Positions 45,046-54,149 of a stretch of DNA of 64,000 bases are shown here, in pieces; position 1 is the stretch's first letter; the number at the start of each line of letters is the position of its first letter. Location of the stretch: assembly GCF_900635445.1 (NCBI RefSeq), contig NZ_LR134117.1, forward strand, positions 5,146,001 through 5,210,000, in the 5' to 3' direction. The stretch comes from Serratia odorifera. GTDB taxonomy: Bacteria > Pseudomonadota > Gammaproteobacteria > Enterobacterales > Enterobacteriaceae. Position numbers and translations under genes: made by a program. Under the pieces are notes generated by a model. The model made no database searches. It had not been told where the DNA came from and saw only the letters and a list, made by a program, of their open reading frames with translations.

Positions 45046-45735
45046 GTGACCACTACGCCAACCAACATCCTGATCGTTGAAGATGAAAAAGAAATTCGTC
45101 GTTTTGTGCGTACCGCGCTGGAAAGCGAAGGGTTGCGGGTGTTTGAAAGCGAAACGCTGCAACGCGGGCTGATTGAGGCCGGCACCCGCAAACCGGATTT
45201 GATCATTCTCGATTTGGGGTTGCCGGACGGTGACGGTTTAAGTTTTATCCGCGATCTGCGCCAGTGGAGCGCCATTCCGGTGATCGTGCTGTCGGCACGC
45301 AATGCGGAAGAAGACAAGGTTTCGGCGCTGGATGCCGGTGCCGACGATTATCTCAGCAAACCGTTTGGCATCGGCGAACTGCTTGCTCGCGTGCGAGTGG
45401 CGCTGCGCCGCCACGCCAGCAGCCAGCAAGAAAATCCGCTGGTCACCTTTTCGGAGATCACCGTCGATCTGATCAACCGCCGGGTGCTGCGCAGCGGTGA
45501 AGAACTGCATCTGACGCCGATTGAGTTTCGCCTACTCACCGAGCTGCTGGCCAACGCCGGCAAAGTGCTGACGCAACGCCAATTGTTGAACCACGTCTGG
45601 GGGCCGAATTACGTCGAACACAGCCATTATCTGCGTATCTATATGGGACACTTGCGCCAAAAACTGGAAAGCGACCCGGCGCGACCTAGGCACCTCCTGA
45701 CCGAAACCGGCGTCGGCTATCGTTTTATGCCCTGA
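45046..45735 (+). CDS. kdpE: KdpE response regulator
   Basis: A 229-residue OmpR-type regulator of kdpFABC. The receiver domain has VEDEKEIRR, the phospho-acceptor Asp56 in LIILDLGLPDG, and Lys in DYLSKPFG. The winged-helix domain follows (LTPIEFRLLTELLANAGKVLTQRQLLNHVWG, YLRIYMGHLRQKLE). It starts at a GTG, six bases after the kdpD stop. Intact, though its cognate kinase gene is split. Confidence 0.95.
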   Translation: MTTTPTNILIVEDEKEIRRFVRTALESEGLRVFESETLQRGLIEAGTRKPDLIILDLGLPDGDGLSFIRDLRQWSAIPVIVLSARNAEEDKVSALDAGADDYLSKPFGIGELLARVRVALRRHASSQQENPLVTFSEITVDLINRRVLRSGEELHLTPIEFRLLTELLANAGKVLTQRQLLNHVWGPNYVEHSHYLRIYMGHLRQKLESDPARPRHLLTETGVGYRFMP

Positions 45736-45912
45736 TACGGTGCGCTATTGGCATCACTCCCCTCCGTCGTCACAATGATAAATATGTGATCTTGGTTGGT
45801 AAAACCTTTCTGCCAGAGCCAATAAAAGGCGTTTAAAGGCAAAATCCAAAAGGTTTGCCCCCTCGGGCGCTCGTATGATACTCCCTCTGGAATAAAGTAC
45901 ATACGAGTGCTT

Positions 45913-46899
45913 ATGAAACCGCAGACAATAATAAAAACCACGCTCGCCATCGCATTATTTTTTAGCTTATCGCTTGGCGGTCAGGCGCAAACCGTTTTAC
46001 GGCTGGCGTATGCTGAAAATAGCCAACCGATAAAAGATGCCTTACATTTTCTCGGCAGGGAAATCGAGGAAAAAACCCAGGGCCAAGTCAAGGTTACCTA
46101 TTTCCCGGACGGTCAGTTAGGCGGCGAACGCGAACTGGTGGAACTCACTCAGACCGGAGTGGTAGATATCACCAAGGTCTCTTCCGGGTTAATGGAGAGT
46201 TTTTCACCTTTATACGGCGTATTCTCCCTGCCCTATCTTTTTTCATCGAAAGAAGAATTTTATCGTGTGATGGATAATCCTGATGTTATGGATACGGTAT
46301 ATCAATCTACCGCAGCGCAAGGCTTTATCGGCATCGGTTGGTATGATTCCGGATCGCGTAACTTTTACATGTCCAAAGGGCCTGTCCGCACCATTGACGA
46401 TCTGAAGGGCAAAAAGATTCGTGTCATGCAGAGCGTTACCGCAATACGCACCATGAAACTGCTCGGCGCGTCGCCAATTGCCATGGGGCAGGCGGAAGTT
46501 TATACCTCGTTGCAGCAAGGTATTTTAGACGGCGCGGAAAATAACGAGTTTGCCTTGACCATTGCCCGTCATGGCGAGGTAGCACGTTATTATACCTATG
46601 ATATGCATACGCGTATTCCGGATATCTTATTGATGAGCGCCTTGACGCTGGAAAAACTGACGCCCGAGCAGCAGCGTATCGTCAGTGATGCAGTGAAGGC
46701 GTCAATTGCTTTTGAAAAAGCCGCCTGGGATAAAGAAATAGAAAAAACCAGAGCGCTGGCAATCAAACAGTTCAACGTCGAATTCTTTGACATCGATAAA
46801 AAGCCGTTTCAAGACGCCGTCCAGCCTATCTATGACAGCCTGAAAAGCACTCCGGTGCTTTATCAGCTTTACCAGACGATCGAAGCAGCAAAAAATTAA
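45913..46899 (+). CDS. TRAP transporter solute-binding protein (DctP family)
   Basis: A 328-residue periplasmic binding protein. A signal peptide ends near LSLGGQAQ. Family motifs are the FPDGQLGGERELVEL block and the DDLKGKKIRVMQSV segment, whose Arg normally grips the substrate carboxylate, followed by GASPIAMGQAEVYTSLQQGILDGAENN. It is first of three overlapping or adjacent TRAP genes followed by a KdgM-type porin. The company suggests an organic acid such as a uronate or related sugar acid; the substrate is inferred. A GTG two codons upstream (45907) is an alternative start. Confidence 0.9.
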   Translation: MKPQTIIKTTLAIALFFSLSLGGQAQTVLRLAYAENSQPIKDALHFLGREIEEKTQGQVKVTYFPDGQLGGERELVELTQTGVVDITKVSSGLMESFSPLYGVFSLPYLFSSKEEFYRVMDNPDVMDTVYQSTAAQGFIGIGWYDSGSRNFYMSKGPVRTIDDLKGKKIRVMQSVTAIRTMKLLGASPIAMGQAEVYTSLQQGILDGAENNEFALTIARHGEVARYYTYDMHTRIPDILLMSALTLEKLTPEQQRIVSDAVKASIAFEKAAWDKEIEKTRALAIKQFNVEFFDIDKKPFQDAVQPIYDSLKSTPVLYQLYQTIEAAKN

Positions 46900-46913
46900 C
46901 TCAGAGGCATATT

Positions 46914-47426
46914 ATGCACGCCATCCGACAAGGACTTGATAAATTACTTGAAGCCATCTGCTGTTTATTGCTCACCATGATGGTGATCGTTTCATGCTGG
47001 CAGGTGATTAGCCGTTATGCACTGGGACAGCCCAGTACCTTTAGCGAGGAGCTATTGCGTTTTTCACTGGTGTGGCTGTCGATGTTCGGCATGGCTTACG
47101 CCGCGGGCAAACAGCAGCACATCAGCCTGACGTTCTTCCTCGACAAGATCCCGGGCTCGCTGCATTTTTTATGGGTGTCGTTATTGCAGGTATGCTTTGC
47201 GCTGCTGGCAATATACATACTGATTATTGGCGGGTTAAAAATATCATCTATTTCCATGCAGCAATTATCGCCAGCGCTCAATATTCCGATGGGCAGGGTT
47301 TATTACGCCTTGCCAATTAGCGGGCTGCTGATCATCGTCTATAGCGTACTCAATATTTATGATCTGATGCATGAAAAGCGTCGAGTCACTGTGTCACACA
47401 ATAACAGCAACGGAGAGGCATTATGA
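46914..47426 (+). CDS. TRAP transporter small membrane subunit (DctQ family)
   Basis: A 170-residue protein with four membrane helices. The family pattern WQVISRYALGQPSTFSEELLRFSLVWLSMFG is clear. It bridges the binding protein to the large permease. It overlaps the next gene in ATGA (47423-47426), so the two are translationally coupled. Confidence 0.92.
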   Translation: MHAIRQGLDKLLEAICCLLLTMMVIVSCWQVISRYALGQPSTFSEELLRFSLVWLSMFGMAYAAGKQQHISLTFFLDKIPGSLHFLWVSLLQVCFALLAIYILIIGGLKISSISMQQLSPALNIPMGRVYYALPISGLLIIVYSVLNIYDLMHEKRRVTVSHNNSNGEAL

Positions 47427-48730
47427 TTGACCCGGTATTGGCCTCTGGCGTAATGGTCTGCGTTTTCATGGTGTTACTGGCAATGAGCGCGCCAATAGGC
47501 TTATGTATTGTCGTGGCGTCCTGCTGTACCATGCTGCTGGTATTGCCTTTTGACATTTCGATGTTCGCGACGGCGCAAAAAATGTTTTCCAGCCTCGACA
47601 GTTTTTCACTGTTGGCGGTGCCCTTTTTCATTCTTTCCGGCGTGATTATGAACGGTGGCGGCATCGCGGCTCGGCTGGTCAATTTTGCCAAGCTGTTTAC
47701 CGGTAAATTGCCTGGCTCGCTGTCTTATACCAATATTGCCGGCAATATGATGTTTGGCGCCATTTCCGGCTCGGCGATTGCCGCTTCAACCTCAATCGGC
47801 GGCGTATTGGTGCCGATGAGCGCGCGGGAAGGCTATAACCGCGAATTTGCCGCCGCGGTGAATATTGCCTCGGCGCCGACCGGCATGCTGATCCCGCCAA
47901 CCACGGCTTTTATCCTGTATGCCCTGGCCAGCGGCGGCACTTCGGTTGCAGCCCTGTTTGCCGGCGGTCTGGTCGCCGGGCTGCTCTGGGGCGTCAGCTG
48001 CATGCTGGTGACCTGGTTTGTCGCCAAACGCCATAATTATATTAATTTCTTCACCGTGCAAAAGGGACTGCTCTGGAAAGTCACCTGGGAAGCGTTACCC
48101 AGCCTGTTGCTGATCGTCATTATCATTGGCGGGATCGTATTGGGTATTTTTACCGCCATTGAGGCCTCGGCGGTTGCGGTGGTATATACCCTGTTTTTAA
48201 CCATGCTGGTTTACAAGACGCTAAAGCTGAAAAATATTCCCGCCATTTTGGTTCAGACGGCATTAATGACCGGCATCATCATGTTTTTGCTTGCCACATC
48301 GTCGGCAATGTCATTTGCCATGGCGATAACCAGTATCCCGGAAGCGCTCAGCAATATGATATTGGGTATTTCGGAAAACAAGCTGGTTATCTTGTTAATC
48401 ATCACCGTTTTTCTGCTGATTATCGGCGCATTTATGGATATTGGGCCCGCCATTCTGATATTCACGCCTATTCTGCTGCCGATATTGGTCAAGGTCGGCG
48501 TCGATCCGGTCCATTTCGGCATTATTATGGTGTATAACCTGGCATTTGGCACCATCACTCCGCCGGTCGGTAGCGGCCTTTACGTTGGTGCCAGCGTCGG
48601 TAATGTAAAGGTCGAGGGACTGGTCCGTCCGCTGATGCCCTTCTATGTCGCCATCGTCAGTATGCTGTTGTTGATTACCTATATTCCTGAGCTCACGTTA
48701 TTTTTACCAAGAATACTGGGCGTGATGTAG
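47423..48730 (+). CDS. TRAP transporter large permease (DctM family)
   Basis: A 435-residue permease with about twelve hydrophobic segments that uses the Na+ gradient in studied members. Family stretches are NIAGNMMFGAISGSAIAAST, SAPTGMLIPPTTAFILYALAS and NLAFGTITPPVGSGLYVGASV. Separate Q and M genes, not the fused form found in some sialic-acid systems. Confidence 0.93.
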   Translation: MIDPVLASGVMVCVFMVLLAMSAPIGLCIVVASCCTMLLVLPFDISMFATAQKMFSSLDSFSLLAVPFFILSGVIMNGGGIAARLVNFAKLFTGKLPGSLSYTNIAGNMMFGAISGSAIAASTSIGGVLVPMSAREGYNREFAAAVNIASAPTGMLIPPTTAFILYALASGGTSVAALFAGGLVAGLLWGVSCMLVTWFVAKRHNYINFFTVQKGLLWKVTWEALPSLLLIVIIIGGIVLGIFTAIEASAVAVVYTLFLTMLVYKTLKLKNIPAILVQTALMTGIIMFLLATSSAMSFAMAITSIPEALSNMILGISENKLVILLIITVFLLIIGAFMDIGPAILIFTPILLPILVKVGVDPVHFGIIMVYNLAFGTITPPVGSGLYVGASVGNVKVEGLVRPLMPFYVAIVSMLLLITYIPELTLFLPRILGVM

Positions 48731-48804
48731 CGCCCATTTTAAACAGGCACTTCCCTCTGGGTTCAATAAAAATAAACAATGATAATTATTGAAAGGAATT
48801 TTAC

Positions 48805-49476
48805 ATGAAGAAATTCTCGGTACTGCTATTGCCTTTTTTCTCGTCCTCTGCATTCGCAACCTATGTGGATATTCGACATGAATATTTAGATGACAGCAAA
48901 GCCAACTACGATCGTGTCTATATCTCGCACCGTTTTGACAGCGGTTTCGGTTTCGCCTTGGAAGCCATCTCAAAGTCTGGCGGCGACGACACCAATAAGC
49001 CATTCAACGATATGGAAAGCCAGGGCAATGAGTACACGGCCAATTACCAGTTTAAATACCACGGCGTTGATATTCAACCTGGCCTGGTATTGGAAACCGG
49101 CAATGGTTATTCGGTTTACAAACCGTATATTCGTGCCACCAAGGTATTGAATGAGTCCTGGTGGATTGCGGGACGCTATCGTTTTGAGTATTTCCGCCGT
49201 TCTTCCGATCAGCGCGAAGATGATAAAATAAACCGTATTGATTTATGGGCTGGTTATAAGGTTAATAGTTGGGATTTTTCTGTGGAAGGTATCTATAAAA
49301 AAGCGGAAAAATATAATTTATATGATAACCACACCTATAACTATGAATACAATTTTAGAACGGCTTATCACATCGACGCCTGGTCGCCGTTTATCGAAAT
49401 CGGCAACGTTTCGGTACGCAGCACCACCGATGAACGCCAAACGCGTTTTCGCGTCGGGTTAGGCTATACCTTCTAG
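48805..49476 (+). CDS. KdgM-type oligogalacturonate/acidic-sugar porin
   Basis: A 223-residue outer-membrane protein with a short signal peptide (MKKFSVLLLPFFSSSAFA) and twelve-strand-like alternating pattern ending in the aromatic FRVGLGYTF. It fits the KdgM/NanC family of small monomeric porins for acidic oligosaccharides (oligogalacturonides, sialic acid). GAAAGGAATTTTAC precedes the ATG. Position 75 bp after the TRAP genes suggests a joint uptake route: porin across the outer membrane, TRAP across the inner. Confidence 0.87.
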   Translation: MKKFSVLLLPFFSSSAFATYVDIRHEYLDDSKANYDRVYISHRFDSGFGFALEAISKSGGDDTNKPFNDMESQGNEYTANYQFKYHGVDIQPGLVLETGNGYSVYKPYIRATKVLNESWWIAGRYRFEYFRRSSDQREDDKINRIDLWAGYKVNSWDFSVEGIYKKAEKYNLYDNHTYNYEYNFRTAYHIDAWSPFIEIGNVSVRSTTDERQTRFRVGLGYTF

Positions 49477-49488
49477 GCAATGCGATAC

Positions 49489-49514
49489 AATGAGCCTCGC
49501 CTATGAGGCTCATT
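49489..49514. terminator. Hairpin between the porin gene and the DUF3861 gene
   Basis: AATGAGCCTC-GCCTAT-GAGGCTCATT, a ten-pair stem between two convergent genes. No T-tract follows, so termination is uncertain. Confidence 0.4.
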
Positions 49515-49546
49515 GGCTATCAACCGTTTGCTGCAGGCCGCGGGCA

Positions 49547-49849
49547 TTACGGCGCATCGGGGCCTTTCTTCAGACCGATCATGAAATCCTTGAACGCGTC
49601 ACGCAGCGGCAAAAATAGCGGATGTTTGCGGTTTTCAATCATCACTTCAGAAAACAGCTTTAACCCAACGGCGAACGCCGCACTTTTTTCCTCACCAAAG
49701 TTCAGATCCTGGCGCGCCTGGATCCGTTCAACGATGCCGAGGATGTCATCATGGTTTTCCACTTCAAACACCAGCGGCGTTTTTTCTACCGGCTTACCTT
49801 GGCGATCGGTCAGCGCTTCAACGGTAATACGAAAACGGTGTCCCGGCAT
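49547..49849 (-). CDS. DUF3861 family protein
   Basis: A 100-residue cytosolic protein, MPGHRFRITVEALTDRQGKPV to LKKGPDAP, matching the small DUF3861 family of unknown function. No membrane segment or signal is present. Its start touches the end of the PadR-type regulator gene (49849), so both are likely made from one message and may share a process. Confidence 0.8.
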   Translation of the reverse strand: MPGHRFRITVEALTDRQGKPVEKTPLVFEVENHDDILGIVERIQARQDLNFGEEKSAAFAVGLKLFSEVMIENRKHPLFLPLRDAFKDFMIGLKKGPDAP

Positions 49850-50493
49850 CAGCGGTTCTCCTCTGGCTGTTCCGCCTGCGCCACGGTGGTTTCGATGCTT
49901 TCCACCGCGGTCAATAGCGCCTGATTGATCTGTTCCACCTGCTGCTGGCTCAAGTCAGCACGCATCATGTTGCCACGCAGTACACGTTTCAGTCGCTGCA
50001 TGGTTTCCGCGATACCTTCGGCCAGATTACCTTCGCGGCGACGGCTCACGTCCGCCAGACGCGCAAAGATCACGTCCACTGCCGGCTGGTGCTGCGCCAG
50101 TTCTGCCTTGCCGGCATCGGTGATGTGATAGCTCTTGCGGCCCTTGCCGGTGGTGGTAGCGTCAAGAAAGTCCTGCTCTTCCAGCAGCGTCAAGGTGGGA
50201 TAAATTACCCCCGGGCTCGGCACATACAGGCCGGAGGAGGCCTCTTCTATCGCCTTGATCAGTTCGTAACCATGGCTCGGTTTGCGTTCGACCAGTGCCA
50301 GTAGCACCATGCGCAAATCGCCGTGTTCAAACAGGCGGTGCAGTTTATTGCCGCGGCCGCGGCCACGCCCGTGCTCTTCGCCGTGCGCGCCAAAATGATG
50401 GCGGCCGGCGCGCTGGTGATGACAGCGATGATGATCTTCGCCGTGATCGGCGTAGCGATCGCTACAACGACTGGCGCGAAAACGATGAAACAT
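49849..50493 (-). CDS. PadR-family regulator with His-rich N-terminus (YqjI-like)
   Basis: A 214-residue protein. The first 50 residues are rich in His, Asp, Glu and Gly (HGEDHHRCHHQRAGRHHFG, GAHGEEHGRGRGRG). A PadR winged helix follows (LALVERKPSHGYELIKAIEE, YVPSPGVIYPTLTLLEEQ) and a helical tail. E. coli YqjI has the same design: a metal-binding head and PadR body, acting as nickel-responsive repressor. Metal sensing here is inferred. GAGGTAGACATT precedes the ATG, and three palindromes with TAGATATAT or CGATATAT cores lie just upstream. Confidence 0.85.
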   Translation of the reverse strand: MFHRFRASRCSDRYADHGEDHHRCHHQRAGRHHFGAHGEEHGRGRGRGNKLHRLFEHGDLRMVLLALVERKPSHGYELIKAIEEASSGLYVPSPGVIYPTLTLLEEQDFLDATTTGKGRKSYHITDAGKAELAQHQPAVDVIFARLADVSRRREGNLAEGIAETMQRLKRVLRGNMMRADLSQQQVEQINQALLTAVESIETTVAQAEQPEENR

Positions 50494-50515
50494 AATGTCT
50501 ACCTCATGCTCAGTT

Positions 50516-50606
50516 TTAGATATATCGAATCTGGTTCGATATATCTAATCTAGATCGATATATCGAAATGAGCAAGCGGAAAAACAAATTTAGATATATC
50601 TAAATT
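50516..50606 (-). promoter_or_regulatory. Palindromic operator cluster of the PadR-type regulator
   Basis: Three palindromes. At 50516-50548, TTAGATATATCGAA and its exact reverse complement are separated by 5 bp. At 50555-50566, TCGATATATCGA. At 50587-50606, AATTTAGATATATCTAAATT. They share ATATAT flanked by TAGA/TCTA or TCGA and lie between the regulator start and the pgm end. Autoregulation by the PadR protein is the natural reading. Confidence 0.75.
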
Positions 50607-50613
50607 GCAGGCA

Positions 50614-50647
50614 TAAAAAAAGCGCTGTAAAAACAGCGCTTTTTTTG
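50614..50647 (-). terminator. Terminator of pgm
   Basis: AGCGCTGT/ACAGCGCT flanked by A-run and T-run; on the minus strand it follows pgm by about 13 bp. The symmetric flanks allow action on both strands. Confidence 0.85.
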
Positions 50648-50659
50648 GAGACAGGGAGA

Positions 50660-52303
50660 TTACTTGGCAGAAGCCAGCACTTCGCTGACGATCTCTACCG
50701 CTTCCTGTTCGATCTTGGCGCGGTGTTCCGCCCCCAGGAAGCTTTCGCAGTATATTTTGTAGGCTTCTTCGGTGCCGGATGGACGCGCAGCGAACCAACC
50801 GTTATCGGTCATCACCTTCAGGCCGCCGATCGACGCGCCGTTGCCCGGTGCGGCGGTCAAGCGCGCGGTAATCGCGTCGCCAGCCAGCGTACTGGCGTTG
50901 ACCATTTCCGGCGACAGCTTGGCCAGCGCGGCTTTCTGCGCGTGACTGGCCGGTGCCTGAATGCGGTTGTAGCTTGGCGCACCGAAACGCTTGGCAAGAT
51001 GGTCGTAATGGTGCTGCGGATTGTCGCCGGTCACTGCGGTGATTTCCGCCGCCAGCAGGCACATGATGATGCCGTCTTTATCGGTAGACCACGGCGTGCC
51101 GTTGAAACGCAGGAACGACGCTCCCGCGCTTTCTTCGCCGCCGAACCCCAGGCTGCCGTCGAACAGGCCATCAACGAACCATTTGAAACCGACCGGCACT
51201 TCCACCAGCTTGCGACCCAAATCGGCCACTACCCGGTCAATCATCGCGCTGGAAACCAGCGTTTTGCCCACGGCAACGTCGGCGCCCCACTGCGGACGAT
51301 GTTGGAACAGGTAGTTGATCGCCACCGCCAGATAATGGTTCGGGTTCATCAGACCGGCAGGCGTCACGATACCGTGACGGTCATAATCCGGATCGTTGGC
51401 AAACGCCAGATCAAACTTGTCGCGCAATGCCAGCAAGCCGGCCATCGCCGACTCGGACGAGCAGTCCATACGGATAATGCCGTCGTGGTCAAGGTGCATA
51501 AAGCGGAAGGTCTGATCGATGGAATCGTTAACCAGCGTCAGATCCAGCGCGTAATGCTCGGCGATACGCTGCCAGTAGGCGATACCGGAACCACCGAGCG
51601 GATCGACCCCAAGCTTCATGCCGGCACGTTGGATCGCCGGCATGTCAACGATATCCGCCAGCCCTTCGACATACGGTTGCACCAAATCCTGCGCGTGCAG
51701 GTGGCCGCTGCGCCAGGCCTGGTCCAGCGACTGGCGCTGTACGCCCTTCAGCCCTTGCGCCAGCAGTTCATTGGCGCGTTTTTCAATCACTGAGGTCAGG
51801 TTGGTGTCAGCCGGACCGCCGTTCGGCGGGTTGTATTTGATACCGCCGTCCTCCGGCGGGTTGTGCGACGGCGTAATGACAATACCGTCAGCCAGCGCGC
51901 CACCCGAGCGGTTATGGCTGAGGATGGCATGGGAAACCGCCGGCGTCGGCGTGAAGCCGTTGTTTTCCTGTACCACCACGTCGACGCCGTTGGCCGTTAA
52001 CACTTCCAGCACCGAAATAAACGCTGGCTCAGACAGCGCGTGGGTGTCCTTGCCGACGTAACACGGACCGCTGACGCCCTGCTGGCGGCGTACTTCGGCA
52101 ATCGCCTGCGCGATGGCGAGAATATGCGCTTCATTGAAACTGTGGCGCAACGCGCTGCCACGGTGACCCGAGGTACCGAATTTCACCGCATGGGCGGCGT
52201 TGCCCGCTTCCGGTTGCAGCACGTAGTACTGCGACGTCAGCTGAGCCACATTGATCAAATCGCTTTGCTGAGCCGGTTGCCCGGCGCGTGGATTGTTCGC
52301 CAT
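50660..52303 (-). CDS. pgm: Phosphoglucomutase (alpha-D-glucose phosphate-specific)
   Basis: A 547-residue alpha-phosphohexomutase converting glucose 1-phosphate and glucose 6-phosphate. The phosphoserine loop is VITPSHNPPEDGGIKYNPPNGG, metal-binding DxDxD-type FANDPDYDRHG, sugar-binding GFGGEESAGASF and phosphate-binding ARPSGTEEAYKIY. I chose the ATG at 52303 (MANNPRAGQPAQQSD), which matches E. coli; the frame extends 18 codons upstream. It follows seqA by 75 bp. Confidence 0.97.
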   Translation of the reverse strand: MANNPRAGQPAQQSDLINVAQLTSQYYVLQPEAGNAAHAVKFGTSGHRGSALRHSFNEAHILAIAQAIAEVRRQQGVSGPCYVGKDTHALSEPAFISVLEVLTANGVDVVVQENNGFTPTPAVSHAILSHNRSGGALADGIVITPSHNPPEDGGIKYNPPNGGPADTNLTSVIEKRANELLAQGLKGVQRQSLDQAWRSGHLHAQDLVQPYVEGLADIVDMPAIQRAGMKLGVDPLGGSGIAYWQRIAEHYALDLTLVNDSIDQTFRFMHLDHDGIIRMDCSSESAMAGLLALRDKFDLAFANDPDYDRHGIVTPAGLMNPNHYLAVAINYLFQHRPQWGADVAVGKTLVSSAMIDRVVADLGRKLVEVPVGFKWFVDGLFDGSLGFGGEESAGASFLRFNGTPWSTDKDGIIMCLLAAEITAVTGDNPQHHYDHLAKRFGAPSYNRIQAPASHAQKAALAKLSPEMVNASTLAGDAITARLTAAPGNGASIGGLKVMTDNGWFAARPSGTEEAYKIYCESFLGAEHRAKIEQEAVEIVSEVLASAK

Positions 52304-52378
52304 CAACTTTTCTCCCTTTCCTCTGTCCAGCGGCCGGGCGAAAGGTTGCGCGACCACTATGACGGGCGGTTCGCTAAA

Positions 52379-52915
52379 TCAGATCGTGCCGCACACTTTT
52401 TCTGTCAGTTCCGCCGGGAACTGCATCGCCAGCATGATATGTTCAATCATGCTGCGCTTGCGGCCGGTATTGGTATTGGTGATCACCCAATAAGGGGTGC
52501 CGGGAACGTGTTTCGGTTTGGTATGCGTTCCGTTTGCCAGCAGCGTTTGCTGATCGCCGGCAAAATAGGTGCGTGTACGGCCATGCAATGCGTCGGTCGC
52601 GGCAGCGAAGCCGGCCGCATCGAGGGTGTACAGCGTTGACAGTACCAGCATAAAACGATTTACGGCCTTGTTCTGCTCGGCGTATTCATCCGACAGCAGC
52701 AGTTCACGCATGGCGCGGACGCGATCCCGTGGGCGCGACGCGGTGGCTTTTTCCGGCTCCGCGCTGCCACTCGCAGCGGTAGACACGGGGCGCACTGGCT
52801 GCCCTGCGGTAAACTTCAACATACGCCGTAAAATATCAGACGCACTTTCCCCAATATGTTGCGTGTGGCTGGCAATATAGCGGTAAAGTTCTTCGTCGAC
52901 TTCAATAGTTTTCAT
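52379..52915 (-). CDS. seqA: SeqA, negative modulator of replication initiation
   Basis: A 178-residue protein binding hemimethylated GATC. The N-terminal oligomerisation helix region (MKTIEVDEELYRYIASHTQHIGESASDILRRML) and C-terminal DNA-binding domain (VPGTPYWVITNTNTGRKRSMIEHIML, with NTNTGRK contacting GATC) are clear. The linker is Ser/Ala-rich. Followed by pgm as in E. coli; divergent from ybfF. Confidence 0.96.
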   Translation of the reverse strand: MKTIEVDEELYRYIASHTQHIGESASDILRRMLKFTAGQPVRPVSTAASGSAEPEKATASRPRDRVRAMRELLLSDEYAEQNKAVNRFMLVLSTLYTLDAAGFAAATDALHGRTRTYFAGDQQTLLANGTHTKPKHVPGTPYWVITNTNTGRKRSMIEHIMLAMQFPAELTEKVCGTI

Positions 52916-53116
52916 CTTTATCCAGTACTGTATTTTTCTACGTAGAATCCGAAACCGGGTTCTGCATTCAAGCTATGGGATTATAAGGTTAAAAGCGCGA
53001 GAGCAAACATAACAAAGTGCCCTCTGGGGGCAAAAGCAGACTATTACCTATAGCCGGCATCACCCGCCCACCTCTTTGCTGATGGGTATGATACCCTAAC
53101 AGAATGTTTTCAGGTC

Positions 53117-53899
53117 ATGAACTTCGCCATGAAATTACACTATCAATTATTGGCCGCCCAGGCCGAACAGACAAACGCGCTGCCGATTGTGCTGATACAC
53201 GGGCTTTTCGGCAACCTTGACAACCTCGGCGTACTGGCGCGCGATTTGCACCGCCAGCATCCGGTGGTGAAAGTCGACTTACGCAACCATGGGCTTTCGC
53301 CGCACGCCGCCGAAATGAACTATCCGGTGATGGCGCAGGATTTGCTTACGCTGCTGGACAGCCTGAATATCGAGCGTGCCATCGTCATCGGCCATTCCAT
53401 GGGGGGCAAGGCAGCAATGGCCTTGACGGCGATTGCTCCCGAGCGTATTGCCAAACTGGTGGTTATCGATATCGCACCGGTGGCTTATCAGACCCGACAC
53501 CATGATGAAATCTTCGCCGCCTTGCAGGCAGTGAGCGCCGCCGGCATGACTCAGCGTCAGCAGGCGGCGGCGCTGATGCGCACCATGCTGGATGAAGAAG
53601 GGGTGATTCAGTTTCTGCTGAAATCGTTCCATCAGGGCGAATGGCGTTTCAACCTGCCAGTGCTGATCGAGCAATATGAAACCATCATTGGCTGGCAACC
53701 GGTGCCGGCCTGGCCGCAGCCGATTCTGTTTATTCGTGGCGGGCTGTCGCCTTACGTAAAAAACGACTACCGCGACGACATCGCCCGCCAGTTCCCGCAG
53801 GCACGGGCGTATGAAGTGGCTGGCAGTGGCCACTGGGTACACGCCGAGAAACCGGATGCGGTACTGCGTGCCATTCATCGCTTCATCGACCAGGCCTGA
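53117..53899 (+). CDS. ybfF: YbfF acyl esterase (alpha/beta hydrolase)
   Basis: A 260-residue hydrolase. The oxyanion region is LIHGLFGNLDNLGVLARDL, the nucleophile elbow GHSMGGKAAMALT, and the catalytic His GSGHWVHAEKPDAVLRAI. E. coli YbfF hydrolyses short to medium acyl esters. The first ATG (53117) has CAGGTC before it; an internal ATG at 53129 gives MKLHYQLL, nearer to the E. coli start, so the N-terminus is uncertain by four residues. Confidence 0.92.
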   Translation: MNFAMKLHYQLLAAQAEQTNALPIVLIHGLFGNLDNLGVLARDLHRQHPVVKVDLRNHGLSPHAAEMNYPVMAQDLLTLLDSLNIERAIVIGHSMGGKAAMALTAIAPERIAKLVVIDIAPVAYQTRHHDEIFAALQAVSAAGMTQRQQAAALMRTMLDEEGVIQFLLKSFHQGEWRFNLPVLIEQYETIIGWQPVPAWPQPILFIRGGLSPYVKNDYRDDIARQFPQARAYEVAGSGHWVHAEKPDAVLRAIHRFIDQA

Positions 53900-54077
53900 C
53901 GGCCAGTTGGCGAAAAAACGCGCTAAAGATAACGGCTTAGCGCGTTTGCAACGCAGTAAAGCATTGTCGTTGCTCCATCTGCTGGGGTAATATGGCGCGC
54001 TATAATTTTGCCGCCGTCGCCAGCGTGGTGTAAAACGCCGGAATGGGGGCAAATTTGGGTTAGGTTTTATCGACCTG

Positions 54078-54097
54078 AACTGTATTAACCGAACCGT
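54078..54097 (+). promoter_or_regulatory. Possible degenerate LexA site before ybfE
   Basis: AACTGTATTAACCGAACCGT keeps the left half (CTGTAT) of the LexA box, while the right half lacks CAG. E. coli ybfE is reported LexA-regulated, which is the only reason to list it. Confidence 0.25.
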
Positions 54098-54149
54098 CCG
54101 GAAGCGTGAAACGCTTTTTGATGCAAACTCCCTTGCAGTACCGCTACCT

